Source of the DNA: a virus
Strand: one strand, 5' to 3'
IMG/VR virus record: IMGVR_UViG_3300030333_008186
Span: 2,224-39,998 of that record
DNA: 37,775 nucleotides
In this document: positions 31,700 to 37,775 of the stretch, in pieces
Layout: each line of letters begins with the position of its first letter
How positions within the stretch are numbered: the stretch's first letter is position 1
Translations under genes and position numbers: made by a program
The notes under the pieces: model-generated
What the model was told of the DNA's origin: nothing
What the model saw: only the letters and a program-made list of their open reading frames with translations
Database searches by the model: none

Positions 31700-33536
31700 C
31701 GATCTTCCCTTTGCAAAGTCCTACAAATTTTGTGTAGTTCTCTTCCTTCAATTGGCTTAAAGTACCTGCACCACACTCTTTCAGTTGTTCGTGGCACACA
31801 TCTTTGCCCTTTAAATCCAGAAGATTCTTTAAAGCCATTCTGCAGTCATCGAATGTAGCTTCTATTGCTTCGGCCACATTGTCTACAATTTGTTCAACAA
31901 GACTTTCTTCTTCTTCTCGCTCCAGCCTTTTACACTCTTCGTCTACCTGTTTCGCAAGAGCCTTGCGTGCCTCAGATTGTTCATTCTTCTTAGGCCGACC
32001 TCTCTTTTTCGTTTTTGGTTTTGGCTCTGCCTCCACCACTTCTTTCGATTGCTCCAAATAATCCGCGATGCGTTTTACATTCTTGCAGTTGTGGTGTAGT
32101 GCTAAAGATATTTCTTCCAATGCTAGTGCAATTCGCTCGCCTTGTTTCTTAACAATAACCTGCCATTCCGTCATGTCTTTACCCCTTTCATTACAACCAT
32201 CCATACTTGATGGTTTGATAATCTCATCTATCACTTGCAACTTTTCCAATGCTCGACGTAGCTGATACTCATCAATACTCTGATGCGTAGTCAAAAACTG
32301 CGCCAACACTGGCTTTGATTGCCCAATTCTATGCATTCGATCGACCATCTGATCAATATCTTTCGGTGACCAAGAACTTTCGACAAAAACTGCTCTATTG
32401 GCTGCAGTCAGAGTGAGGCCTGTTTTGCACGCTTCTGTATTTCCTAAAAAGATTCTAACCCCAGGATCTTTTTGGAATCTATCGACAGCTTCTTGTCGAG
32501 CCTTCATGTTTGTGGAGCCGACAAGCTCTACAACACCAAAATCTTTTAACTGTTCTTTCAGTTCCGCTACCACTGCTTTGTGATATGCAAACACTATTAA
32601 TTTTTGCTCATGCTCAAGCACATCTTTAATATGAGCAACTGCTGGCTTTACCTTTTTTAAGCCTTGTGCCTGTAGAATCTCACTTAGCCCAACTAGGCCA
32701 AGTGGAGTGCTTTTGCCTTTAAGATCTTGCAGCTTATATTCTTTTTCGCGTTTATCCAGTGGCAAATCTAAGCTTATAATTTGATAGCTCTTAGATGGCA
32801 ATTGTAGTTTGGCCATGTCCTTAGTTATGCGCAGCATCCGCTTGCTTACTAACTCACTAAGTTCTTCCAGGTTACTTGCGCCAGTAAAATCTTCAGTATT
32901 CCAGGGTGTCTTCCATCCGGCACAGTATTTATATCCAAAAGATCTATAATCATTCGGAATCATACCCATTGAGAACCCAAGTGGCCAGATCTCAATTGGC
33001 CGATTGGGTATCGGTGTGCCAGACAACGCCCAGACATCTTCTGCACTCTTTACTAATTTCATCGCAGCTTTAGTTCTTTTAGCTGTCCTTGATTTCATGT
33101 ACTGGCACTCATCTAAAATAATGTGAGAATTAAGATGTGATCCAAAGATCTTAGATAAAGAAGCCCAGGACACAATAGTACATTGTCCCGACTCAGGGTA
33201 TATTTGGGCGTCGATGTTGGCCCATTTCTTTAACTCACGTTTCCAAGGAATTCGCATACTCGCAGGACAAACCACTAGCACTTTACGTGCAGGAAGTTCG
33301 GCGAGCGCGGCTGCGCTAATCACAGTCTTCCCAAGCCCCTGGTCGAGGCCAAGGATTCCTTTACGGATATCTTTTAGCCATGCTACTGACATCCGTTGGA
33401 AGCCTTTAAGTTCCAATTTTTGTTCTGTTTTTAACTGATTTTCCTGTTTCACTTCTTTTACTTCTTTGCCTTTTTTTGTACTTAAAAGTACTTTGATGTA
33501 CATAACCGTACAAATATAGCTTGCATTTGTCAACAA
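31686..33536 (-). CDS. SNF2-family helicase with AT-hook-like C-terminal region
   Basis: A superfamily 2 ATPase expected to translocate on double-stranded DNA. Motif I is GLDQGLGKT (63-71), motif II DECQ (142-145), motif III ALSGTP (about 170-175), and motif VI DQMVDRMHRIGQ (395-406), diagnostic of the SNF2 family. The C-terminal 150 residues are extra: a Lys/Arg-rich segment with KKRGRPKK (510-517, an AT-hook motif), then acidic coiled-coil-like sequence. The start is uncertain: a TTG at 33536, the ATG at 33503 (no ribosome-binding site) or the GTG at 33452 are possible. The conserved part begins at about residue 44, so all options keep the fold. Confidence 0.9.
   Translation of the reverse strand: MLTNASYICTVMYIKVLLSTKKGKEVKEVKQENQLKTEQKLELKGFQRMSVAWLKDIRKGILGLDQGLGKTVISAAALAELPARKVLVVCPASMRIPWKRELKKWANIDAQIYPESGQCTIVSWASLSKIFGSHLNSHIILDECQYMKSRTAKRTKAAMKLVKSAEDVWALSGTPIPNRPIEIWPLGFSMGMIPNDYRSFGYKYCAGWKTPWNTEDFTGASNLEELSELVSKRMLRITKDMAKLQLPSKSYQIISLDLPLDKREKEYKLQDLKGKSTPLGLVGLSEILQAQGLKKVKPAVAHIKDVLEHEQKLIVFAYHKAVVAELKEQLKDFGVVELVGSTNMKARQEAVDRFQKDPGVRIFLGNTEACKTGLTLTAANRAVFVESSWSPKDIDQMVDRMHRIGQSKPVLAQFLTTHQSIDEYQLRRALEKLQVIDEIIKPSSMDGCNERGKDMTEWQVIVKKQGERIALALEEISLALHHNCKNVKRIADYLEQSKEVVEAEPKPKTKKRGRPKKNEQSEARKALAKQVDEECKRLEREEEESLVEQIVDNVAEAIEATFDDCRMALKNLLDLKGKDVCHEQLKECGAGTLSQLKEENYTKFVGLCKGKIDAKD
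33478..33511. repeat. Four GTAC cores spaced exactly 10 bp
   Basis: GTAC occurs at 33478, 33488, 33498 and 33508, one helical turn apart. Flanks vary (TTAAAA, TTTGAT, ATAACC), so it is not a simple tandem repeat. The array covers the 5' end or leader of the helicase gene, near the divergent promoter region. It is a candidate binding array for a regulator or replication initiator. Confidence 0.55.
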
Positions 33537-33582
33537 CTCATTTTAAATTTATTTGTGTTTATCTATAAAGAAAGAGTTAGCC
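33504..33582. promoter_or_regulatory. Divergent promoter region between replication operon and HTH/primase genes
   Basis: Minus strand: TTGACA (33533-33528) is a perfect -35, but the hexamer at 17 bases (TACGGT) is a weak -10, and TATATT (33518-33513) is too close. Plus strand: TATAAA (33564-33569) is a likely -10 with a poor -35. The region is AT-rich and the only place from which both arms can be driven. Confidence 0.4.
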
Positions 33583-33786
33583 ATGAGCGATGAAGGAAAA
33601 GTAAAAGTTACTTTCACTCTACCCGAAATAGCATTGTACTTTCGTGTGTGTGAAAGAACAATCATTAGATGGTGTAGGGCAGGAAAAATACCTCATTATA
33701 AAGTCGGCAAGGCGTATCGCTTTGACTTTGAGGAAGTAAAAAAACAACTATCGAATGATAGTGAACTAAAAAGATTGTTAGGTTAG
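33583..33786 (+). CDS. Excisionase/MerR-like helix-turn-helix protein
   Basis: A 67-residue DNA-binding protein from the ATG at 33583; an in-frame TTG at 33553 would add 10 residues but has no ribosome-binding site. It has a winged-helix HTH of the excisionase family (HTH_17-like): TLPEIALYFRVCERTIIRWCRAGKIPHYKVG in blocks, with the wing AYRFDFEEV. Such proteins act as excisionases, transcription factors or recruiters of replication proteins. No integrase occurs in the window. Being divergent from the replication operon and next to the GTAC array, it is a candidate regulator of that region. It ends 9 bases before the primase gene. Confidence 0.8.
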   Translation: MSDEGKVKVTFTLPEIALYFRVCERTIIRWCRAGKIPHYKVGKAYRFDFEEVKKQLSNDSELKRLLG

Positions 33787-33795
33787 GAAGTGTGT

Positions 33796-36021
33796 GTGAA
33801 CCAAAACCAAAAACTGTATCTTGACGCCAAAAAACGAACGATCCCTCTTGCAGGGAAGATACCGATCACTAAGGACTGGGTTAATAGTCCATACTCTGCC
33901 AAACCAATTGAGGGCAATTATGGCTGGGCCTTGGACTCTGGCGATTTAATCTTGGACATTGATCCGAGAAATGGCGGCAAAGAGTCTTTAATCAAGTTAT
34001 CGAAAGATCTGCAGTTAGATATCGAGAGCCTTGCAGCGCTTAAAGTAATCAGCGGTAGTGGTGGATTGCATCTTTATTTTAAGAAAGATCCAAAACAAGC
34101 TGTGCGTAAAAAACTGAGCGAATACCCTGGGATCGACTTTTTATCTTTCGGCAGCCAAGTTGTCTGTCCAGGGTCGATACATCCGGAGACAAAGCAAAGC
34201 TATAAATTAGATGATGCTTGTTTAGGCAAAGATTTCACTGCTGTCTCTTACGCGCCAAAAGTATTAATCGATAAGTTGGTGCGCAGTGAGGATTACGAGT
34301 GGTCAAGTGGCGAAGGGCTAGAAGATTATGACGATGGCGTCGGTAACGTCAAAAGATTTAATAAGTACTTAGTAGGCGTTGGGCCATGCGAGGATGTTGA
34401 CGATGTCTCTGCATTTCGTATCGCACTTAAAGCCAAAGACTTTGGCCTGTCTCCAGCTAAAGCGTTGCAGTGCATGATTAAGTGGGATGCGCAAAACACT
34501 CCACCCTGGGGCGAGGCTACTTTACGGTTCAAGATTGGTAATGCGTATCGCTACGGCAAGCGCGAGTTAGGCGAAGACAATGCCGCTGCAGTTTTTGATG
34601 TAATCGATCAAGCCGAAGAGCAGTATAAAGCTGATTTTGCAGAGCTTATGGGTGAAGTGACTGAAAAAACAGTGAGTCAGAGTCAGTATTCTGCACACTG
34701 CCCGACAAACGCTAGAGTTTTTCTGGCGCGTAAATATCCAAATCAAACATTGCGCTGCAGATTCGGTGACTTGTATGGCTATACTGGCCAAGTCTGGCAA
34801 CCAATAAATCGCGATGAGATAGCCGCAGAGATCCATTTGGACATGGAGTACACATCTTTTAACCAGTCGTGTATCAATCAAACAGCCAAAGCTTTATTTA
34901 ATAAAGTCTATAAAGAAGAGTTTGTAATTGATCCAGCCAAGATTGCATTTGAAAATGGCGTGCTAGATTTAAAGTCGCCAAAGTTTCCTGTGATGCTTGA
35001 GTTCGGTCAGGAGCATTTTGTTGTTGGTAAGCATGACTATGAATTCCTGCCACACGCTGAATGCCCTCGTTGGGAAAAATTCTTAATGGAAGTTTTCGAT
35101 AATGACAGAGAGCGCATTGATTTACTGCAAGAGTGGATGGGCTATAACCTAATATTTGATGCCAAGTACCAAAAGATTATGTTGATGATTGGGGTCAGCA
35201 GATCTGGTAAGGGAACTATCAGCAGAATTCTAAAGCGCCTGGTCGGGCAAGACATGTTTGCTGGTATTTCATTAACGACACTGACTGAAAGCTTTGGCCT
35301 ACAATCCCTACTCGGTAGAAAGACTGCTGTCATTGCTGATGCACACAACGCTCCAAAGGGATTACAGAATCGGGCCAAGGAACTTTTACTCAATATCTCC
35401 GGCTGCGACACTGTCATGGTCAATCGAAAATTCCTAGAGCCACTATCGATTCAGCTAAAGTCCAGGCTAACGATGATCGCCAACGAAGTGCCGAGCTTCT
35501 CTGATGGTAGCGATGCACTTTCCAATCGTTTTTTAGTCCTGCCCTTCAGACGCAGTTTTGCTGGCGCAGAAGATGTAAATTTAGATGCTGATCTTGATAG
35601 AGAGATTAGTGGCATATTTAACTGGGCATTACTTGGGCTGCAAAGACTGTGCAAGAATCAATCCTGGACACATTGCGAAGAAGGTGCGCAGGAACTTAGG
35701 TCAATACGAGCATTGACAAATCCTGTCGCCGATTTTGTGGAGCAGTGCGTTGTATGTAAAAAAGGCAGTAGCGTAGAGAGTGATGCACTATACAAATCCT
35801 TCTGCGAACACATGGATCTTTGCGGTAGACAACCTTACAGCAAGCAGCGATTCTTTTCCCTCTTCTCTCCCCTTTTGATGCGCAAAGGTGTGCGTAAAAT
35901 TCGGAAGCGCAACAAAGCTGGCGATCGCCAATACTTCTATGAAAACTGTCATCTTCTAGTAAACACTTTCGATGAAATAGTCCAAGAAATGAGTGAAGAA
36001 GAACTAAAATTGTTTGCATAA
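33796..36021 (+). CDS. Primase-polymerase fused to D5-type superfamily 3 helicase
   Basis: A replication initiator of about 741 residues. Numbering from an upstream in-frame GTG (33790): the AEP-type prim-pol domain has LDIDPR (D56 and D58, metal binding), SGSGGLHLYF (88-97, motif II with its histidine) and SFGSQVVCPGSIHP. The second half is a D5-like helicase with Walker A GVSRSGKGT (468-476). Next comes VIADAH-type Walker B, and then a C-terminal winged-helix-like region. The GTG at 33796 is preferred because an AGGAAG site lies 5 bases upstream; GTG at 33790 would overlap that site. It probably opens the origin and primes synthesis for the family A polymerase. Confidence 0.88.
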   Translation: MNQNQKLYLDAKKRTIPLAGKIPITKDWVNSPYSAKPIEGNYGWALDSGDLILDIDPRNGGKESLIKLSKDLQLDIESLAALKVISGSGGLHLYFKKDPKQAVRKKLSEYPGIDFLSFGSQVVCPGSIHPETKQSYKLDDACLGKDFTAVSYAPKVLIDKLVRSEDYEWSSGEGLEDYDDGVGNVKRFNKYLVGVGPCEDVDDVSAFRIALKAKDFGLSPAKALQCMIKWDAQNTPPWGEATLRFKIGNAYRYGKRELGEDNAAAVFDVIDQAEEQYKADFAELMGEVTEKTVSQSQYSAHCPTNARVFLARKYPNQTLRCRFGDLYGYTGQVWQPINRDEIAAEIHLDMEYTSFNQSCINQTAKALFNKVYKEEFVIDPAKIAFENGVLDLKSPKFPVMLEFGQEHFVVGKHDYEFLPHAECPRWEKFLMEVFDNDRERIDLLQEWMGYNLIFDAKYQKIMLMIGVSRSGKGTISRILKRLVGQDMFAGISLTTLTESFGLQSLLGRKTAVIADAHNAPKGLQNRAKELLLNISGCDTVMVNRKFLEPLSIQLKSRLTMIANEVPSFSDGSDALSNRFLVLPFRRSFAGAEDVNLDADLDREISGIFNWALLGLQRLCKNQSWTHCEEGAQELRSIRALTNPVADFVEQCVVCKKGSSVESDALYKSFCEHMDLCGRQPYSKQRFFSLFSPLLMRKGVRKIRKRNKAGDRQYFYENCHLLVNTFDEIVQEMSEEELKLFA

Positions 36022-36042
36022 TTATTCAAACAACTTTATATT
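36014..36042 (+). promoter_or_regulatory. Promoter candidate for the downstream HTH and radical SAM genes
   Basis: TTGCAT (36014-36019, 4 of 6 to the -35), a 17-base spacer and TATATT (36037-36042, 5 of 6 to the -10) predict a start near 36049, leaving a leader of about 30 bases with a GAGAGGAG ribosome-binding site before the ATG at 36079. The -35 overlaps the end of the primase gene. Confidence 0.42.
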
Positions 36043-36078
36043 TATATCAAACTATTTAAGAAAATGAGAGGAGCGTGT

Positions 36079-36312
36079 ATGTACACAATTGAAGTTATTG
36101 AACAAGCTCGCGAAAAGCTTGGATGGACTAAATCAAAGATGTGTTTGGAACTTGGAATCACAAGCCAATGTTATTGGCACTGGGAACACAGTAATGGTTT
36201 ACCAGTCAAAGAAATCTACGTAAAATATCTAGATCTGCTACTGCAGCAGAGAAACTTAGGGAGTTTTCGTGGAGCAATCAAAGAAAAAAACGAGGTTCGT
36301 AATGGTGGTTAA
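36079..36312 (+). CDS. XRE/lambda-repressor-like helix-turn-helix protein
   Basis: A 77-residue protein from the ATG at 36079, which has a strong GAGAGGAG site; an ATG at 36064 was rejected because the ribosome-binding site lies inside that extension. AREKLGWTKSKMCLELGI in blocks forms the first helices and the turn; TSQCYWHWEHSNGLP matches the recognition helix region of Cro/C1-type domains. The last 20 residues are basic. It could regulate the preceding or following genes. Its last 11 bases overlap the next small gene. Confidence 0.68.
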   Translation: MYTIEVIEQAREKLGWTKSKMCLELGITSQCYWHWEHSNGLPVKEIYVKYLDLLLQQRNLGSFRGAIKEKNEVRNGG

Positions 36313-36448
36313 CTATTACACCGGAGAGAGATGGTACTTGGTAACTAGAGACGGAAAGGAAATGTATGTCAGCGAAGACGAATACAATCAAACCAATACT
36401 GATTCACAACGACCAGAAGCCTCGGTGCAAGAAGTGCCGGAGGACTAG
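36302..36448 (+). CDS. Small hypothetical protein (48 residues)
   Basis: The ATG at 36302 lies 6 bases after a GAGG site and overlaps the previous gene by 11 bases. The N-terminal half has a Tyr/Trp-rich strand pair (MVVNYYTGERWYLVTRDGKE) that resembles small single-sheet proteins; the C-terminal half is acidic and Gln/Pro-rich and likely unstructured. Its last 83 bases overlap another short frame (36366-36542) in a different phase. Function is unknown. Confidence 0.5.
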   Translation: MVVNYYTGERWYLVTRDGKEMYVSEDEYNQTNTDSQRPEASVQEVPED

Positions 36449-36542
36449 ATTGCGCTGCACCTGCCCACTTGGTTTTACCGCTTGGGCAGTCAAAGCCAAA
36501 ACTGTCGTGAGTTTTATTACCAAAAGAGCGAGGGGAAGATGA
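36366..36542 (+). CDS. Cysteine-rich mini-protein, zinc-ribbon-like
   Basis: A 58-residue basic protein in the +1 frame relative to the 48-residue gene it overlaps. RCKKCRRTRLRCTCP (20-34) gives a CxxC-x6-CxC pattern that could bind one zinc ion. An AAAGGA site lies about 5 bases before its ATG, and its TGA overlaps the radical SAM ATG (ATGA), the same coupling used by clear genes elsewhere in the window. Both points support real expression. Function is unknown. Confidence 0.55.
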   Translation: MSAKTNTIKPILIHNDQKPRCKKCRRTRLRCTCPLGFTAWAVKAKTVVSFITKRARGR

Positions 36543-37516
36543 GGATTGCTGTCAACCAACAAGACGGAAAATTCCCAAATCTTGCTTTATTGCAGATAGC
36601 GCAATATCACATTTTGCAAGGGCATAGTGTGGAGTGGTTTACCCCTTTTAACACTAGTTATTATGACAAAATATATTCAAGTCGTATTTTTAATACGACT
36701 AAACGCCCTTTGTATCTCCCTATGGACACCATAGAGGGCGGAACTGGCATTGATCCATCTTTAAAATTACCTAGCGAAATTGAAAAAATTCGTCCACGGT
36801 TTGAAGCCTGGAAAGCTTTGTATCCAAACTTTGAAAGAAATCTTGGGTTTAGCCAAAAAGGGTGTAGGTTGGCATGTAAGTTTTGTGTCGTGCCCAAAAA
36901 AGAGGGAAAGAATGTTCGCTATTCTGGGATCAAAGATCTGATGGTCAAACCATCGAAAGATCTTGTTTTGATGGACAACGATTTTTTTGGCGGCCCAGAC
37001 TGGGAAGATAACATGCAATATATGATTGAGCATAGTATTAGACCTTCTTTTGTCCAAGGGTTGAATATAAGGCTTTTGACGGAAGAACAAGCTCAATATT
37101 TAGCCAAAGTAGATTTTAGAAATGCAAGTCACAAGAAGAAGCAATTGACTTTTGCTTGGGACAGACCTAAAGACGAAAAGCTAATAATGCGCGGTTTTAA
37201 GCGATGTGTTGACGCAGGGATAAAGCCTTATAAACTCCAGTTTTTTATTTTAATCGGTTTTGATACTACGTTCGATCAAGATATGCATCGGGTGCAGAAA
37301 ATAAAAGATATGGGTTGTGATCCTTTTGTGATGCGGATGCTTGAACGAAAATATTATGCTTCGGAATTTGAGCTAAAACGTGCGCGTCATTTCCAACGCT
37401 GGGTGAATGGGCGTTTAATAAAAAAAATTAGTTTTAAAGATTATGAACCATGGAAGAAAATGATTAAAGGGGAAGATAATGGCAGCAAATTTATTTCTAG
37501 TCATGCTTGCGAGTGA
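36539..37516 (+). CDS. Radical SAM enzyme of unknown substrate
   Basis: A 325-residue protein from the ATG at 36539, chosen because AGGGGAAG precedes it and the upstream stop overlaps it; a TTG at 36482 was rejected. C109, C113 and C116 in GCRLACKFC form the CxxxCxxC site for the 4Fe-4S cluster that cleaves S-adenosylmethionine. Residues 1-70 resemble a Rossmann-like, cobalamin-binding-type domain (IEGGTGID at 65-72) but lack the B12-ligand His motif. FFGGPDWEDN and PYKLQFFILIGFD strands complete the partial TIM barrel. Related phage and bacterial proteins have no assigned reaction; RNA or protein modification is possible. Its last 38 bases overlap the next gene. Confidence 0.87.
   Translation: MRIAVNQQDGKFPNLALLQIAQYHILQGHSVEWFTPFNTSYYDKIYSSRIFNTTKRPLYLPMDTIEGGTGIDPSLKLPSEIEKIRPRFEAWKALYPNFERNLGFSQKGCRLACKFCVVPKKEGKNVRYSGIKDLMVKPSKDLVLMDNDFFGGPDWEDNMQYMIEHSIRPSFVQGLNIRLLTEEQAQYLAKVDFRNASHKKKQLTFAWDRPKDEKLIMRGFKRCVDAGIKPYKLQFFILIGFDTTFDQDMHRVQKIKDMGCDPFVMRMLERKYYASEFELKRARHFQRWVNGRLIKKISFKDYEPWKKMIKGEDNGSKFISSHACE
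36680..36738 (+). other. Two adjacent hairpins inside the radical SAM gene
   Basis: AGTCGTATT (36680-36688) and AATACGACT (36692-36700) form perfect 9-bp arms with a 3-base loop. Sixteen bases on, CTCCCTATGG (36716-36725) pairs with CCATAGAGGG (36729-36738) with one mismatch and one G-U. Neither is followed by a T run, so they are candidate mRNA structures, not terminators. Confidence 0.5.
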
Positions 37517-37775
37517 GCGTGACATACGAGAGTACGTAGCCGCAGAAAACTTTGCACTCTGGCCAGCAGTGATGCAAGGCTACGACCAACCAGAAAATCT
37601 TGGTGTCGCTAGTAAAAAGATCAGGACAATGATAGCTGATGCGCGAATGTACGTTCACCTACAACAGGGCGTTGCGTTTTGCAGCCCATTATTTCCATAT
37701 CTTTGCGAGATAAAATACAGTAGGACGCAAGAAGAATGGGAGATGTTGATGGAATTGTATAAGAGAGCGATTACG
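37479..37775 (+). CDS. Hypothetical protein, 3'-truncated by the window edge
   Basis: The ATG at 37479 follows an AAGGGGAAG site, and 99 codons are open to the end of the window. The visible part is mostly helical, with FALWPAVMQGYDQPE (about 25-39) and a cysteine-containing FCSPLFPYLCEIK segment. No motif was recognised. The first 38 bases overlap the radical SAM gene in another frame. Confidence 0.68.
   Translation, partial: MAANLFLVMLASERDIREYVAAENFALWPAVMQGYDQPENLGVASKKIRTMIADARMYVHLQQGVAFCSPLFPYLCEIKYSRTQEEWEMLMELYKRAIT

Noticed and set aside
36482-36538. TTG start for the radical SAM gene
   Set aside because: It has no ribosome-binding site; the ATG at 36539 has AGGGGAAG and overlaps the upstream stop.
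1-37775. tRNA genes, CRISPR array, insertion sequence or integrase
   Set aside because: Reading both strands gave no cloverleaf-type segment, no regular spacer array, no transposase and no integrase motif; a tRNA scan was not run, so a tRNA could be missed.

Overview
The window is a contiguous piece of a tailed double-stranded DNA phage genome, or a closely related prophage, with siphovirus-type morphology and an HK97-like capsid. It opens inside the large terminase gene and closes inside an unidentified small gene, so both ends are incomplete. A GH108-type muramidase paired with a three-TM holin of the gene-transfer-release type points to a Gram-negative host. No tRNA, rRNA, CRISPR array, insertion sequence, integrase or recognisable attachment site was seen. 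Genes are tightly packed, many start codons overlap the preceding stop (ATGA or TGATG), and no gene-free stretch exceeds 300 bases.

Layout. (1) 1-3076, + strand: terminase, prohead protease and major capsid protein, closed by a strong terminator and followed by a new promoter. (2) 3151-8532, + strand: small head protein, portal, then a lysis island embedded in the head module (receiver-domain membrane protein, muramidase, three-TM holin), then head-tail connectors and tail terminator. (3) 8529-18888, + strand: tail tube, tail assembly chaperones G and GT with a canonical -1 frameshift heptamer, tape measure, distal tail and hub proteins including an NlpC/P60 peptidase and a giant tail-tip protein. 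(4) 18899-27985, + strand: tail fibre, a six-Asp-box beta-propeller protein, and an accessory region of small genes (GIY-YIG nuclease, ribbon-helix-helix regulator) and further fibre-like proteins. This region contains several promoters whose predicted transcription start falls on or next to the start codon. (5) 28057-33536, - strand: replication module of family A DNA polymerase, DUF2815, DUF2800 Cas4-like nuclease and SNF2-type helicase. It converges on module 4 through a double terminator. (6) 33583-37775, + strand: excisionase/MerR-like HTH protein, primase-polymerase/D5-type helicase, XRE-like HTH protein, two overlapping small genes, a radical SAM enzyme and a truncated last gene.

The most unusual feature is the 200-residue protein at 4717-5319. 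It has a CheY-like receiver domain with the full set of phosphorylation residues (D8, D9, D56, S84/T85, K103), then a helical linker and one C-terminal membrane segment. It is translationally coupled to the endolysin, which is itself coupled to the holin. This arrangement suggests that a phospho-signal, perhaps from host two-component kinases, feeds into lysis control. Other notable points are four GTAC cores spaced exactly 10 bp apart at the head of the replication operon, a 12-bp perfect hairpin enclosing the ribosome-binding site and start codon of the GIY-YIG gene, a leaderless and probably self-repressing ribbon-helix-helix gene, and a phage radical SAM enzyme preceded by overlapping mini-genes.
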